A stretch of 64,000 nt of DNA from Cyclospora cayetanensis (GCF_002999335.1 NW_020312181.1:62001-126000), one strand, 5' to 3'; shown: positions 12,851 to 26,339, counted from the first letter of the stretch. The notes: generated by a model not told the origin, from the letters alone. Translations and numbers: made by a program.

Positions 12851-15060
12851 TCGTGGCAGTTATCAGCGGAACCGAGGGAACGAATTAGCAGGGGGGAGAC
12901 TCAGTATTCTGGAGACCCCAGCAGAACAGACCCTTCCGCCCGACGTGGCCTCAGAGGGCACAGTGTGGCAGCCACAGGATTTGGGCGCTTCTTATCTGCG
13001 CGCTTTCCATTAAAATAGCGCATTTCAGGTGCTTGGGCCCCCACCCCTAGCTGCACCAGGATAGTAGCGGCCCCCCTCCCCCCAGTGTCCAGATATAACT
13101 GGAATCTCCTTATGCCCCGTTATTCTCGCTGTTGCTCTTTCGCTAAGCTCCAAGGAACACATAAAAGGTAATACAAGTTTTCAGATCAGGGGATGAAAAT
13201 AGCAGCAGCTACTGGGCCTTGGGCAAGCAAGCGGTATCTCCAATAAGCGCAAGATGGTGTTCGGGTCGGTGAGCAAGAGGGGCCCCCTACGAAGTTAAGC
13301 TCTGTGAATTCTCCACCTTTTCAAGATAATGCCATGTGCTGCTCTTTCTACGCAACAGGCTAGAGATTTCTTGCAGCGTAGCAAACAGGAGTGCACTATG
13401 TGCCTGGTTTTCCCAGCGTGCCTGGGGGCCTGCAGTTGCTGTTTTTGTGTTCAAGGCCCTAGATCCCTTCTCTCCTTGACACCTTTGCCCTCATACAAAT
13501 ACCTATGAACTAAACTATGCGTTCAGGCTTGAAAAACGAAGTAGGCAGGGGCTCCTGGTGGCCCTTGCCCTTTTCATCTGGCCGTCCCACGTATATATAC
13601 TGCACTAGGCCAACCTAGGCTTGAACATACTCTTCAACGCTAGTTTTTTCAGTCATCTATCAAATTTTTAATATTAAGCTCAATTGCTTGAATATGCTTC
13701 TTGTCTCAAACCGGCTGTCGCTCAATATCACATAAAACTAAGGCACTTCGTGCTGCAGAGCTACATAAGGATCTGTGGAGGGAGGAGATTAGCCCCAGAG
13801 CCGATACGAACTTAATAGAGGATTGTCGACTCCCACTTCAAAGAAGCTCGTCTCGTTCCCTGCGCATGCACATGCCTGCGTGTTCCGTAGCTGGACGTCT
13901 AAGCGGAAGAGACACGGAAGCGTTTCCACCCTAGTGCCACTTCCCATGCAGATGGGAAGGCAGAAGGACTGCGAATGAGAAAGGCAAAGTGTGCCCATTA
14001 AGTGAAATCAATGAATATAAGAACACGAGGACTAGCCCAAAACGAGCAAGGGAGCCATGTAATGCGAAGGCAGGGGTGCCATGGCTCGATAGCCAGGAGC
14101 ACTGAAATATGCGAGCATTCTGCTTCGAGAAGAATTAATCACAAAAGGTTTTGTAGAGCGAATCAAAACGCAGTAGTTTAGCAGTGCCTTCACATCTGAA
14201 AGAGCAATGTCTGCAAGCCAATACAGCGGGTGCATACAGCAGAGTCGGCTTCCCAGCCCCCATAACAAAACGAGGAGCGCAGAGACAGCATACCTGAGAG
14301 GCTCTGCGCATATGTGTAGCACCGTAACAATTACTATTGGGAATGTTGCAATAAGTACCCACACACAAAGGTAGCTACATCCCATAGGGCACAAGCGGGA
14401 GAAGCACAGATACCATCCAACTGGAAAACTATCCTCTGTAGCGCTACGCGTTGTGCGCCAAACAAATCCACGAATTCTGAACCCAGGTGGCACAGCCCGC
14501 TTATCGACTTCTCATTCAACAACCGAGGCTAGCATGGCACAGCACTTGAACAGTCGCATGTGGATCATTCGCCTCCACAGAAGCCTCTCGCATGCACGGC
14601 AAAGTCCACAATTGATTGGGAGAGCTTTATAACACCTTCAGGAAGCCAATACTATTAGTTCGGTGGCAACTGCAACACTCGAGGAAATCAACAGAGGACA
14701 GCAAATGATCCTAGCCACCTGGGCGCAAAATTAGGAGTCTGATCACCTTTTGGTGGACATAGTTTACCGTGCCGATCCACCAGGACTAGAAAAAGTGGCT
14801 CGAAACATATCAGTCATCGCTTGCCATAATTCCATCATCGCTTGTAAAGCGTGCGCATACATCCACGTGCACCAGACATTTATTCTGTGAACCCCTTTGC
14901 TGCTAGAGGTGGCTGCTGACACTAGACGACGGCCAAATCAATACAAATCAGCTTAGGAACTGAGCGACTGTATCAGTTGTAGGCTTGGAAGAATTGCGCC
15001 GCTTCCCGCTGCTGTCAATCTGGTCATGATAGTGCTTACTCCCTCGCCGCGGGACGCATC
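12851..15060. other. no supported gene; probable 3' debris of a retroelement at its right end
   Basis: This stretch lies upstream of the SUMO protease start and should contain its promoter near 12.9-13.6 kb. From about 14.8 kb the minus strand may continue the decayed element annotated at 15061-15860, but no integrase motif could be read convincingly. Open frames such as the 153-codon one at 14032-14493 (minus) lack any conserved signature. Confidence 0.45.
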
Positions 15061-15860
15061 TCAGGTCACCAAAAAGACTGTGAGAGCTTGGCCATCGTAA
15101 AAATGAATTCGCTCATCGCGCCACAGAGCGTGGATATAGGTTTCACTCAAACAAAGCACTGCGGGATGAAGTTGAAATGTACAGGCGATGGAGAGTACTG
15201 TTCTAAACCGCAGCAGGCATTTATCCAAGTAGTAGTCCATTGCCTTTTTGCCTTGCTGGATGTGACCCAAAATACCAGACACATTGGTGTCAAAGTTACA
15301 CAATTTCATACTATATTGAGGGAGCTACTGGTGGGAACTAACAATTATTGATACGTTGCTAGCATCGGCTGTTGGGCAGAACGCTAGTAAGAGGGCAGTA
15401 CCAAAGAAGTTAAGAAGGCGACCGATATGCGTCTTTCCTGCTGCATCACCTTCCTCTATCCATATCACGCCGTGCGTTATTCTAACTATGTCGATCAGAC
15501 TAGCAGCGATTTAAGCAAAATAAGAGGGAAATCTCCGTGGTAAAATGCGAGTTCAGGAAGCACTGCAGTGCCCCTGTGAAGTTGTAAGGGTGGAGGACAC
15601 GCCCCGTTTGCTCTAATTGTTGCCGGATCTGGTCCGATCCATGGAGCCAAAACAGAGTGTCCCCAAACCACTAGTGGTCTTATGAAAAACAAATACCTGA
15701 GTGCCTCATACATCACCTTGTTCTCCTCAGCAGCTGCAATGCAAGCCGTATTGTTGTAGGTGATCTCCAACATTGCAGCAGAGAACGAAGACATCGTCCG
15801 TGTTTACAGTCGTCCACTTATTCATGATACACATCTCTAATTGCTACAGCTACTAAAACA
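15061..15860 (-). mobile_element. degenerate Ty3/Gypsy pol fragment (reverse transcriptase and RNase H)
   Basis: Read on the minus strand from high to low coordinates, the sequence keeps the order of a Gypsy pol gene with stops and frame breaks. Near 15.8 kb there is NTDDVFVLCCNVGDHLQQ, matching the RT active-site (Y-x-DD) segment. Then comes WGHSVLAPWIGPDPATI at about 15.65 kb, equivalent to the LGHxVSxxGIxxDPxK motif that ends RT. At 15309-15061 follows an RNase H-like stretch (DTNVSGILGHIQQGKKAMDY). It resembles the larger relic at 30140-32441 base by base around the RT end. No intact protein can be made from it; it is a fossil. Confidence 0.7.
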
Positions 15861-18800
15861 CTTGCTGCTCCTGAGGTATCTACAATTCCAAGCGGCATGC
15901 AGTTCCACTCCATTTTGCAGAGCAAACGGGAAACGCCATCTGATGCCTGTTGTCTCGGCGAACAAAGACTTCTACGAAGCGTCTGCGAAGTCATGTGTAA
16001 AATAATTTGTTAACGGGTAACTACTCCGTCCAAATGAGGCGCTCAATACTTCTACCTCAGAGTGATCATATTTAGGGGCTTAGAGTTGTAGAACACACAC
16101 TACCCTTCTTCCTCTTCCGCCAGCAACACCGGTTCATGTTGAAATGTGCTAGTAGATTCCTGCACTTTGCTTTTTTCAACAACTATACGGCAGGTCTCAG
16201 TTTCGCTTTGTCTCATGAGGGCTTCTAATACTGCGAAACATGGAATGGAGTGGGCTCGAGCATTATCTTATTTCATTGTGCTGGTACACCAGAGAGTTGC
16301 GATCCTTCCGGCAGCTCGTCATCAATTAGCACATTCGCCACCTCCTTTTCGATATTCGCCCGTTCCTGGTTTTGTTTGCTATAAATTAGAATCAAGCTCA
16401 TCAATACAAATCCAAATGCAGGGCTACGAAGGTAGCATGCATGCTCAGAAGCCGTTGTCTATTAATGCTTTGCTGAGCCGCCTGAGTGGAGGCACTCCCT
16501 CACCTTTTTGAGGAACCAAGTCTACCCCGCTCGCCTTTTGGATGGATCAGTCGCTGTGGAGAAGACAAGAAAGGCTTTTTAGTCAGAGCTGTGTGGCACA
16601 CTAACCTCCACAGCACGCAGATTTGCTTGCGTGGGCGCATTCCCTGGGTGGCCCGTGGCAAACATAGCATTGCATCAAGTTGAAAGAATTCAGCATAGAA
16701 GCCTCGAAACATGGTAATTAAAACATTCCTGACTCGAAACTGCTATAAACTGCCGTAGCCTGGCCAACCTCTTTGTTCTGTCGCCGGTGAGCACATTCAA
16801 GCGTTGGGAACTGTGCTGGCGAGTGGATAGGTAGGTCGCACTACTGTCCCGTGTCCTCGGATAGCAGATCCATTCCACATCCACCGTCAAGTAACTTAAT
16901 CAATTATTAGACACTGTTTTGAGCTAGTATTAGCACAGAATCGACGCGTGGTGGATGTTCAGCGGCGGCTTGGTCCACTGTTGAAGGCTTCAGTGCACTA
17001 AAACTTTTTAAAGGGGGCTTGCCGCTCTTCTAATGCTCCGTCTTTGCAAGCCAGGCAGCCAGCTTCAACTGGGGTCAGTCCCGTTGTCCAAACTTTTAGG
17101 ATCTTTGAATGCTCTTACACTTGCCGAACATATGCCGGAATTTCTGACAATGGAAGCTGATGTGTTGTTGAGCGGCTGTCTGAAGCTATCTCAAAGCTCT
17201 AATTCCCTCTGTTTCCTCATCCACCTTGCCCTGTAGGCTTGGCCCAAATATGTAGGTTCTAACTCCCGACTTGACTCTTGTTTTTCCGCCAAAGACAAAA
17301 CGTTGAGCTAGTCTGCTCCCAAACGCTGAATTACTCCTTCGGTTGCTTGCTCGCTGCATAGCTACCTGCCGCGCGACCACCTGGCGTGACACTTCAGGGT
17401 AGTCGGATAAAATTATCAGGATGCGCTTCATGAGAAGCAAATCTGCCACATGATAGAGCTGCGTCCCCCTGAAATGTCAATCGAATTCCATGGAACTTCC
17501 GAGACCTTTTCATCATCGCACCCCGTGCAAGCGGGGATGGACTCCGGCGCGCCCTAGTGTAACAGGGGAAGGTAGATGTCACTGCACGCTGCACTCCGTC
17601 ACGAAATGCTCCCTTGCGTGTACCTGTTGGCCTACGCACCGTGACGCCTGCTTAGATATAGTGAGCGTGCCCACCGTGTGGGAGGACTTCGGGCTCAGCG
17701 GCAGATCGCCAGCAAGTTATATTGAAAATGAGTTGTACGAAACACTGCACGAAACGCCTGCACTCAGCATCATACCAGTTCACTCCACAATCAAGAGTCA
17801 GGACTAATGGATTCTTGGCATGTGACTCTTTTATCCATGCTGTAAGTGAAGCAACACAAGTGCAGTTAGGACCCTGTTATATTTTTTGTCTGTTATGGCC
17901 TATTTCCATTCGTTTATTAAGAGAGGGCAGAAGTATTGCGAGGGCGTGAAAGAGACGCTGTTTTCAAAGCACACCCATGCGGCAGACTTCGTCTGCATGC
18001 TCCTTACGCAAGAGCCTTCAGTGGTCTTTCCATGCCTGCAGGCGTTTCGCCAGGTGCTCTACGTGGTGTCAGTCTAATTCAAGACACCATACTTATTCCT
18101 TTGCGTTAATTTCTGCCGCATGTCAACAGCACACTGAACTATTTCACCCTGTTGCCACTCCCATTACTTTGACAACATCAAACCACGCAGCACCTGACAT
18201 CGTGGGTCGAAACTGCACAAGTGTGGCTTTCCTTATAAGTGACCAGATTCTTCAGCTACGGCTCTTCCGGTGGCCGTCGAACTTGAGCTTGAGGGTCAGC
18301 CCCGTCGTCTTGGCAATGGAGGACCCACATGCGCACCGGGAATTCTAGCCCTAGTATCGTGGTAACGTTCCTCTGCATGCATAGTTGATAAACTGCTTGC
18401 TCACTATTCCACTTACACTAAATCTGACAGACGAAGAAAATGGTGTTTTATCCGGCTAGATGGACAGGAACAGAATTGGTCCGTGTGTGTGCCCCGCTCT
18501 GGCGGAGGAAGTATGTTCAACAATATTGAAACCCTGGTGAGTTACAAAGCATCCTATCAGTTTCAAAAGTAAGTGCATCAAAACCACATCGAGGCAGTTG
18601 TTGGTTACATGCCACTGGCCATTACCTTCCTAACCGCGCAGGACGAGTGAGTAGACGACGCAACCGTTTTCGAAGCATCTTGTCTCACGTTGCACGGCTA
18701 CATAGAGACAGGGCTAAAATATATTTACTAAAATTGTCTTTAAGAGACGATTGAACTTGAAATGGGAGGCAAATGTGGTAGCCTCCTGATACTTCAATCA

Positions 18801-19228
18801 AAAGCAACAAGGTCTTGGTGAGCCCTTTCTTTACCGGTCGTATCTTTCAATGGGTTGTGTAGTTCGCGCGTTTTGTTTGCTTTGCGACTTCAAACGCATT
18901 GCCCAATAAGCATTTAGTCCCTTATCTTCCCAGCATGAGGCATTTATGCCCTAAGCCGCAGCCAAACATGAAAGAACTTCCATCACAGAAACTAATGCAC
19001 AAGCGACCAGTAAGGTGGTGAGACCTTTGAGTCTCCCAGAACCCCCACCTTTCAGCGTCTCGCTCTTACCCCGGCAAGCAGCAAATGCATCCACTGACTG
19101 TGGCTCCGGTATTATTTGAGTAGCGTGGCTACTTCGGATGCCAGAGAACCCCACACAAAGACGGCCTTTGCAAAGGGCAACAGTGGAGGAATGAAGGCCC
19201 CTCTGGAGCTTTATTTGGAGGCCTTGGA
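15861..19228. other. no supported gene; scattered TE-like fragments
   Basis: No conserved gene was found between the RT fragment and the stop of the aminopeptidase gene. Short open frames at 16.1-18.4 kb lack motifs, except a weak retropepsin-like reading at 18190-18348 listed separately. The 3' UTR of the minus-strand aminopeptidase gene must lie immediately left of 19229. Confidence 0.45.
18190..18348 (+). mobile_element. possible retropepsin-like fragment of a Gypsy element
   Basis: A plus-strand frame reads TSVAFLISDQILQLRLFRWP and continues with SLRVSPVVLAMEDPHAHRE. This resembles the region after the DSGA motif of Gypsy proteases (SGAT-x2-FIS-x3-V-x2-L, then a V-x-LANG-type strand), but the catalytic DSG itself is not conserved. 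The frame is short and on the opposite strand to the nearby RT fragment, so this is only a suggestion. Confidence 0.25.
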
Positions 19229-22200
19229 TTACTTAGTAGCCGACAGAGCGAGTTCTACAAGAGTTCTGACCCCATAGCCTGTACCGCTGCTGGACTTGGA
19301 GCACCATGCGGGCCCGGCAATATCAATATGGGCCCAGGGAGTCTGAGGCAGGTAAATAAACACAAACATTATTTGAGAATATAGACGTCCGGTCAAGAAG
19401 ATAGAGGCGTATGGTGCGAGAAAGAAACAAGGTACACACACAAGTGAAGACCGAACAAATCCAAGAGAAAATGCTGCTCCTGTATTTCGCACTTTCTTCC
19501 CGCCTCCTCTTAATCTGCATCGCCGGTTCCTCGGCTTAATTCTTTGTGATTTACCTTATCAACGAATTCCTTCAAGAAAACAGCAGCAGTGATGGCACCG
19601 CCTCCCTTTCCCTTGGTTGCCACATTATTGAGGTCTGCGCACTTCGAGTCTAGAAGATCTCGATACCGCGGGACAAAAGGCATCCTCCACAATCTCTCGC
19701 AGGATCGGTCGGCACTGCAAGAGGCATGAGGGTAGCAATAAAAACAGTGCAATCCATGCAGTCTAGCAACAGGGAGGATAATAAGGAAGGCGAGACAACC
19801 AGGAGTGTTTGAAGCAGATGAGGGCACAGAGAAATCTTCTACAAGGAAGTAAAGATCCAGGTACAGATGCAAAGGCCCACTATGTGAAGTACGAGCAGCC
19901 AGTAGAACAGTCAGACACGACACAGATACGGAGAAAAAGAACAGGATTGTGCTGATCCCACGCCTACCACTTGAGAATCTCCTCAGCCAGAGTATCATCG
20001 GGGCTAAAGAGACCGGCATAGCTCTCTCCCAAAGCAATGATGCAGGCGCCAGTAAGCGTTGCAACGTCCACGATGACATCAACGTTCAACTTTTCCGCAT
20101 ACACTAAAGCATCTGCCAAAGTAAGGCGTCCCTCTGCATCGGTATTTCCCACTTCCACTGTCTTCCCGTTGCTGGCAGTTATGACGTCACCGGGTCTGTA
20201 GGATCGGCTTGAGACCATGTTTTCTGCCGCGGCCGATATGAAGTGTACCTCCACATCTTCTGGCTTCAGAGACGCAATAGCCTTAGCTGCCCCCAACACG
20301 GCAGCGGCGCCGCCCATATCAAATTTCATTAGGTCTATATTCGTTTCCGCTCTCTTAATGTTGTAGCCCCCACTGTCGAAACAAAGTCCTTTGCCAACAA
20401 ACGCCAGCTTCTTTTTGCAGACACCCGGGGGCTTGTAAGTCAAATGGATAAATTGCGGAGGATACATGGAACCCTTGGCCACAGACAGGTAACAACCCAT
20501 CCCCAGGGCCTCTGCTTCAGACTGACCCAATATCTTACACTCCAATCCCCCCTAGAAACGCATTTGCAATACGCACTCACACATAAATGCACCTAAAAGA
20601 TGCTAGATGAGGATGGTCTTGCCTCAAGAACTCCACATATGCACCAGTGAAAGAAATTAAACTACGCGAGCCCTGACTCGTGACTCGTGGCCACTCCTGC
20701 TACCGTATACGATGTGGCGTGCGCAGATTATGGCCTTTGTTCAACCGCAATGGAGCACACTGAGTCTTGAGAGACTCCAGCAGAGGCCCAGATGAAAGTG
20801 TTAGAGGAACTCACCTCAGCTGCTACTTTCTCAGCAGCCTTTGCGAGGGTGACAGTGGTGCAGACGTTTGCTGGGGCGTTTACCAACTCCCGAGCCAGAT
20901 GAATCCCACCAGCAACTAGGCGGGCAGACTGCGCGGACAAACAGCAAAGCCTTCAGATATCAAGCTCTAAAGCTTGAAGCGTGCAGGCAGAAGCCTAGCG
21001 TGAAACGCCCAATATTTCTCACATTGAGAACGACTCGTGTCCCTTCCTCGTTGGCTGTAAAGATCGTCAGCCTCTCCAAACTGGAAGATTTAGGGTTCTT
21101 GGTGCCTGTACCCTTGAATCTGCATGTCGCAAACAGAGGACAAACCCGAAATCAATATCCGTAAACTGTCGTACATCTCATAGGATCCCCGCACACTGGC
21201 TTCCCCAGACGCCCTCCGCAGCCCAAGTGACCTTCCGGAACCCGCATGCATAAACTATCAGCTACATCATCGGCACCAGACCTGTTATCTGCGTTCAGTT
21301 CCACAAGAATCGTCTCTAGTACTGCCTGAAGCTTTCTGGCGAAGACTTTCGGGGCCTCTGGACAGGGGCAGCCTTGGCAGAGATCCGGGATATATAACGC
21401 CACAGATGTCAGCTTGTTCTTTTCTCTCAGTGCAGCAGCAACAGCAGTACCAACCACCGTGGCATCAAATGTCTTGTGCTCCCCGACTCCAACCGCACAC
21501 AAATAACGAGGGCCGTCTTCACCCACACGCACGCTACAGAGGCAGCTGCAGCAGCGCATACACGGATCGAGGGGCCCGAAGAGCCGTAACGGCAATGAGC
21601 AAAAGAAACAGACAATACGAGAGGCTGCGACAGAAACAAGCCCATTGACGCGAACCACCATCAAAGAGTGAGGGGTAGAAGGTATCAGGGGCAAGAGGAC
21701 ATATAACACACCCAGCATCTCCCTTGAAATCGGACTCTGCGAGGGCACCTGCAAGGAGGCCCCCTCGTTGGGCATCGAACTCCGCGGCCTCTGAAGGAAG
21801 CGATCCCCGGCAAACGAACACCACGCAGTCTCCCTTGTAGCTGTTCAGGGCAGAAAGGGGCTCTACTGAAAAGGACACCTACACAAGAAAGGAAAGAGAC
21901 AAGAGGCGCTGAAATTACTGTGGAGGCATCTCACACGACAGCAGCAACACCAAACGCAAGCAAGGGCTCTGTACCTTTGTAGCGCCATAGCACGCCGTAA
22001 GAGGCATCTCTTCAGGGTCAGTTTTGACTGTGCGAGGCTGGGGTTGCACCATTGTGGCGACACCTTTCTTTCTGGATGCGACAAACAGAGACACGCTGCG
22101 CTGCACTTGCACCCCAGAGGGATGAAGAGGTCTCGGGGATCCTTGATAACAGCCACGAGTACAAAGAGAATGGACGCCCAAGTAAGAAGCATCACACAGT

Positions 22201-22430
22201 GGTACCAAGCAGCGGCGTGTTGCATGAACTGCTGATTGCATCTTGGCCGGTCTAAATGCCATAACTGACGCTGCTACTGCTGCTGCTGACGCCGGCATGC
22301 GTCCTCCAATATACCCCAACGAGTGCTTCGAAAGTAAACCCGGCTCAATCAACTGGAACGAGCTCAGCACAGACGGGTTGAGCAATACTAGCACCAACAG
22401 CAGGGGAAGCACCAAAGTGCGTGTGTGCAT
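19229..22430 (-). CDS. leucyl aminopeptidase, M17 family, with N-terminal signal sequence
   Basis: M17 enzymes are hexameric two-metal peptidases that release N-terminal residues, chiefly Leu, from peptides. Eight exons join in phase: 22430-21975, 21878-21712, 21533-21282, 21119-21023, 20928-20815, 20551-19968, 19714-19555 and 19342-19229, about 647 aa. The N-terminal domain contains [20 protein letters not shown]; the catalytic domain has [27 protein letters not shown] (metal-binding and active-site Lys region), [12 protein letters not shown], the family signature [30 protein letters not shown] and HIDIAGPAW near the end. The first exon begins [20 protein letters not shown], a typical signal peptide; an upstream in-frame ATG at 22475 would place it internally. 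A secretory or organelle-bound form is thus likely, unlike the usual cytosolic location. No key motif is missing. Confidence 0.93.
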
Positions 22431-22475
22431 AATCTCGTGAAGCATGTGATATCCCTGAGCCTTTCCAAATGGCAC

Positions 22476-24099
22476 ATAACGGAGAGGGGGATGGTAATTC
22501 AGCTAGGGAGAACGGACAGCAACTGCGAAGCTCGATGCCAAAGGAAAAGTTAAGGGCCCAGGACAGAAACACCCAAGGATGCACACGGTGGGCCCCAGGG
22601 CACTAAAGAGATCTAAAGATCTGTCCATTAGACGCACCGAAGAGAATACCTACCGAGGAATTCTGCGTACCTGGTGTTGCGTCAGTGCCAAGAATAGCGG
22701 AGCACAGCCAACAGTAGACACGAGCAGGCAAGACGAGGAGCTGGGTGCAGACGTGCTCGAATTTTACAGATATATCCTGCAATGTGCTTAATTTTACTTC
22801 ACAGTAAAACTGAAATCACGAAAAACACTAGGAGAAGCATCAAAAGACACTACAAGGATTGCTGCTCACTAGCCGAGTTTTCTGTACACCCCTGTGGCAG
22901 TAACCCACAGGGGCAGCGCGGCAGCGTTCTAGCACCAGCATGAAACAAAGTTCATTGTTACGAATTCTGAATTATTGATTTCTTCACAGAAATCAGAATC
23001 AGCTATATTCGGCTACGACAGGGCCTCTGCAGCTGAGTTCTTTGTAACGCCGTCTACACCAGCGAAGTGTAAAAACAGGTGGTTGCACGAAGAACTACAA
23101 GATAAGCAGAACACAGGCACCCACATACCACACATGCTTCACGCTAAGTGATGAGGATAAGCCTATTAGTTGGACAATAAGGCAAAATAGTACAATCTAT
23201 TAGGAATGAACGCATCGTTCGCAGACAAAGTGCGCATTCACGCGATGGTGCCCCCTTTGATCTTGCAGTAGCACTAAGTCTCTGAGATAAACTAATCCTA
23301 GGACATCAGATTGATGCAGGGTGCTCCCGCGGTTGTTTGCTGGGGAGGCGGTTTTACAAGGCACCGAAACACCAATATTTTCGAGTATGATTCTAAACCT
23401 CAAGCACCTCCTCAGCATCCACTAGACGTGATGGCGATCTTTTCTAATGAGCTTCTGCGTTTTGGTGACTCAGAATTCACAGGCTGGATTGAAAAAAGTG
23501 AATTACGAAAGCCCAGAAGTAGAAGCCCACTGGCGTCACTAATGTTAATTTTCCATTTCTTACTTGTACTCCCTAGGAGTGTAGCAGGCACAGCAGCCGT
23601 GAGGCACCATTTTCTACACTGCCTACACATTAAGAATTAGAATCGAAACTCCATTTTGGTTTAAGTGTTGGCAGATCTGAATTACTAGAGCGTAGCAACT
23701 GCTCAATACAACCAAAAGCAATATTGCGTGCGTGTGCAGAAGATGGTATTATGTAGAGCGCAGTCTTAGGTGTCCGTAAAAAGCTTACCTGCATGATGAA
23801 AAAAACTAGGCTTTTTAGTGCTTTCTGTAAGATATCCCTTCCCCTGTCTCTACCACTCAGGGTTTCGATATGAGGAGACAAATATAGCAAGGGTGCGTGT
23901 TGCTGCATCCACTCAGCTCTCCATACACCCGAAGCTAGTTTCACTTTTAGCGCACACACACGCAACATTCCGTTTTATAATAGTGAGCTAACGCCAACCT
24001 GCAATACACAAGAAAAGCGAACTTTTACAATCTAATCGGTCAACATTTCATAAACTCTTACTTAATGGGTTAAGTTGGAAAAGTGCAGTAGACCAGCTC
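22476..24099. other. no supported gene; aminopeptidase upstream region and repeat-poor DNA
   Basis: The promoter of the minus-strand aminopeptidase should lie just right of 22475. The rest shows only short frames. A stretch near 23.64-23.78 kb is weakly similar to 28.54-28.73 kb on the same strand (shared coding-like words around CIE and SSxHAxNIA), possibly another old dispersed repeat. Confidence 0.4.
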
Positions 24100-24583
24100 A
24101 GCCGCCCAGATTCTTACCAAACCCACAGCAATTTCAAATATACGCCTTTGCACTCCATTCCTTTCCGGAAGAGTAGCTACGCACAGCACCGCGCAAAGGT
24201 CCCCGCCTTCGCGCCCCTCCCTACGCACGCAGAAACGTGGAAAACGGTGCAAATGAGAAAAGCAAAGTAAGCAACTCCCATAGAAAAATATACAAGAGAA
24301 GAAAAGCATGCACACTAGCCAGCAAGGAGCAACGCACCAGAGCATCACGGATGAGGCGGCACGGTAAATCGCTCTCGTCGGAGTCTTCGAATGTGTGAGC
24401 CTCTTGCTACGAGAAAAAAGAACAGTAAAATATGTAGAGGCAACTGAAATACGCACTAGCTCATCAGTGCCTCCACACCTCATACACCAATACTTTGTAT
24501 GCAAATGCAGCTGGTGTATGCAGCATAGTCGATTTCAAATCCCAAAGGAGGCAAAAGGCAGAATACAGGGACAACAGATGTGA
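24100..24583 (-). repeat. dispersed repeat copy A (same family as 29600-29950)
   Basis: Plus-strand words around 24450-24530 (actagctcatcagtgcctcc and gtatgcagcatagtcgattt) and around 24230-24260 (gtgcaaatgaga) recur in the same order and spacing in copy B at 29600-29950. Copy B lies just beyond the chromodomain end of the retrotransposon relic, so the family may be the element's LTR or 3' untranslated part. Copy A has no pol sequence beside it that I can see, like a solo LTR. It is heavily diverged and without open frame. Confidence 0.5.
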
Positions 24584-26339
24584 GGGCGCCTGCTCATAAA
24601 CCTGACTTTACTCGACACATTTGCAATTAAAGTCGAAGGTTTCTCAAGCAGTACCCATAGATAAAAATAGGCATATCATCCAGAGAACAAGCATTGAGGG
24701 AAACGTAGTTAGCAGGAAGCTCAAGGAGTGCCGTCCGTGGAGTTTAGCAGTGTGAGGCAAGCAGAGTCACAATTGCTTCCGCAGACAATAGCACCCAAAT
24801 TACTCTTCCATCAGCCACTGTAACTAGCTTTCATACCCCATTTTGATAGAATCCCCCGTCGTGTATTATCAGCGCTGAGTGGTCCTGAACCCGGGCACCT
24901 CTACCGCTACCTGCGGAGTTTCCGCCTCCACACGGGCTAAGTGAGTATGCAGAAGAGTCCGATAATAACGGGGAGTTTTGAACTTGCTTCAAAGAGCCAA
25001 AATAATAGTCTCATGGCACGTCCAACTTGCGTGGGACTCGGTAGAGTGGGAACGTGTATTGATTAGAGGGAATGGCAAATGGTCCTAATTAGCTGGCCGC
25101 ACGGGCCTTTGTCTGCTCACCTTTAGGCGCAGCTACAAAAAGCCTGCTGATCCACCGAAACCAAATAACCGCCGTCGAAATGCAAAGCCAAACGCCACTA
25201 CCAGCATTATCTCCCTTGAGCTTTGCGCACGCATTTTCATGCATTGACCAGCTGTACTCTATATACCTTCGCTGCACAGTGTGAACGTTCTTCCTGCGTC
25301 TCCAGAAGTCCACACAGATATCTCTATGTGCCGGAAACTGCCACTCCTCTATTAAGTGCTGCGCTTCCGGTACTTTCCTTTATGGGCTCAGCCCCTTGAC
25401 GACGCCGTTTAGTGGTGTGCTACGCCTACAAACTGGCCGAAGCTTCTCGGAGGACACTGCCAGAATGCTGCGCTTTTGTTGCTCAACGTGGCTGTCCCAG
25501 GTCTCTTTAAGGCGGGTGAAGAGACAAAAGACCGGCCAGATGAATTTATATGCATGCCACATGCTCTCGCAAGCGCAAGGCGCTTCTGTCCTTGAATCCT
25601 GTCTGAGGTCGTTATGCTGCACCCATTACGGCCAACGGACAACTGCCGTCTTTCAATCTGTTTCTCGATTGCCCCTCTCAATATCTTGCCCCTTTTTTTC
25701 TTTTTTCCCTTTTTTCCCTTTTTGCGTCCCTTATTTGTGAGTCTCAGTTGCAGACATCTTTCCTAGGGCCACGGAACCCTCGTGGCTGCTCAAGTAAATT
25801 GTCTGCATGGCTACCGTACGCTGCAATTACCAGCAGAGGACTACCCCAATAAGATTGTAGCGTAATGGGTTCTCTGCGGTAGCTGAGTAGCTGCTGCACA
25901 TCCTAAAAATGAGCACAAAAAATCATATAGAGATATCCAAAGCTTACTGACAAACGATACAACTACAAATCACTCACATGAAGGTGGCGCCGAGGTCTTG
26001 GCCCTCGCCCACATCCTGGTTCATTGGGTGTAAGCTATGCTGGATGGCGAGAGAATCGAATAAATGGGAAGCTGAGGACCTCGGGAGGCCTCATACTCTC
26101 GCTACCAGCCAAGAGGTCGCAATCTTCTCGACAACACTGCGGGAGCTTAACGCCAGCGTAAGCCTCGGGTTAAGGAGAGCTCTCTCAGGAACGAGCAGGA
26201 CTCCTAGGAACTGTCAAACAGAAAAAACAGGGGAATGAGAAGACGAGGTTATGTTTGTAAACGGTGAACTCCAGAACGACGACAAACATTGGGAAGAGAC
26301 AGCCCCAAATGGTTATCAGGTTCCAGGGCGCGTGATGCC
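24584..26339. other. no supported gene; contains a T/C-rich tract
   Basis: Only short frames occur. A pyrimidine-rich run of T stretches broken by CCC lies at about 25687-25725. The right end should hold the 3' UTR of the minus-strand voltage-sensor-like gene. No motif was recognised. Confidence 0.45.
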
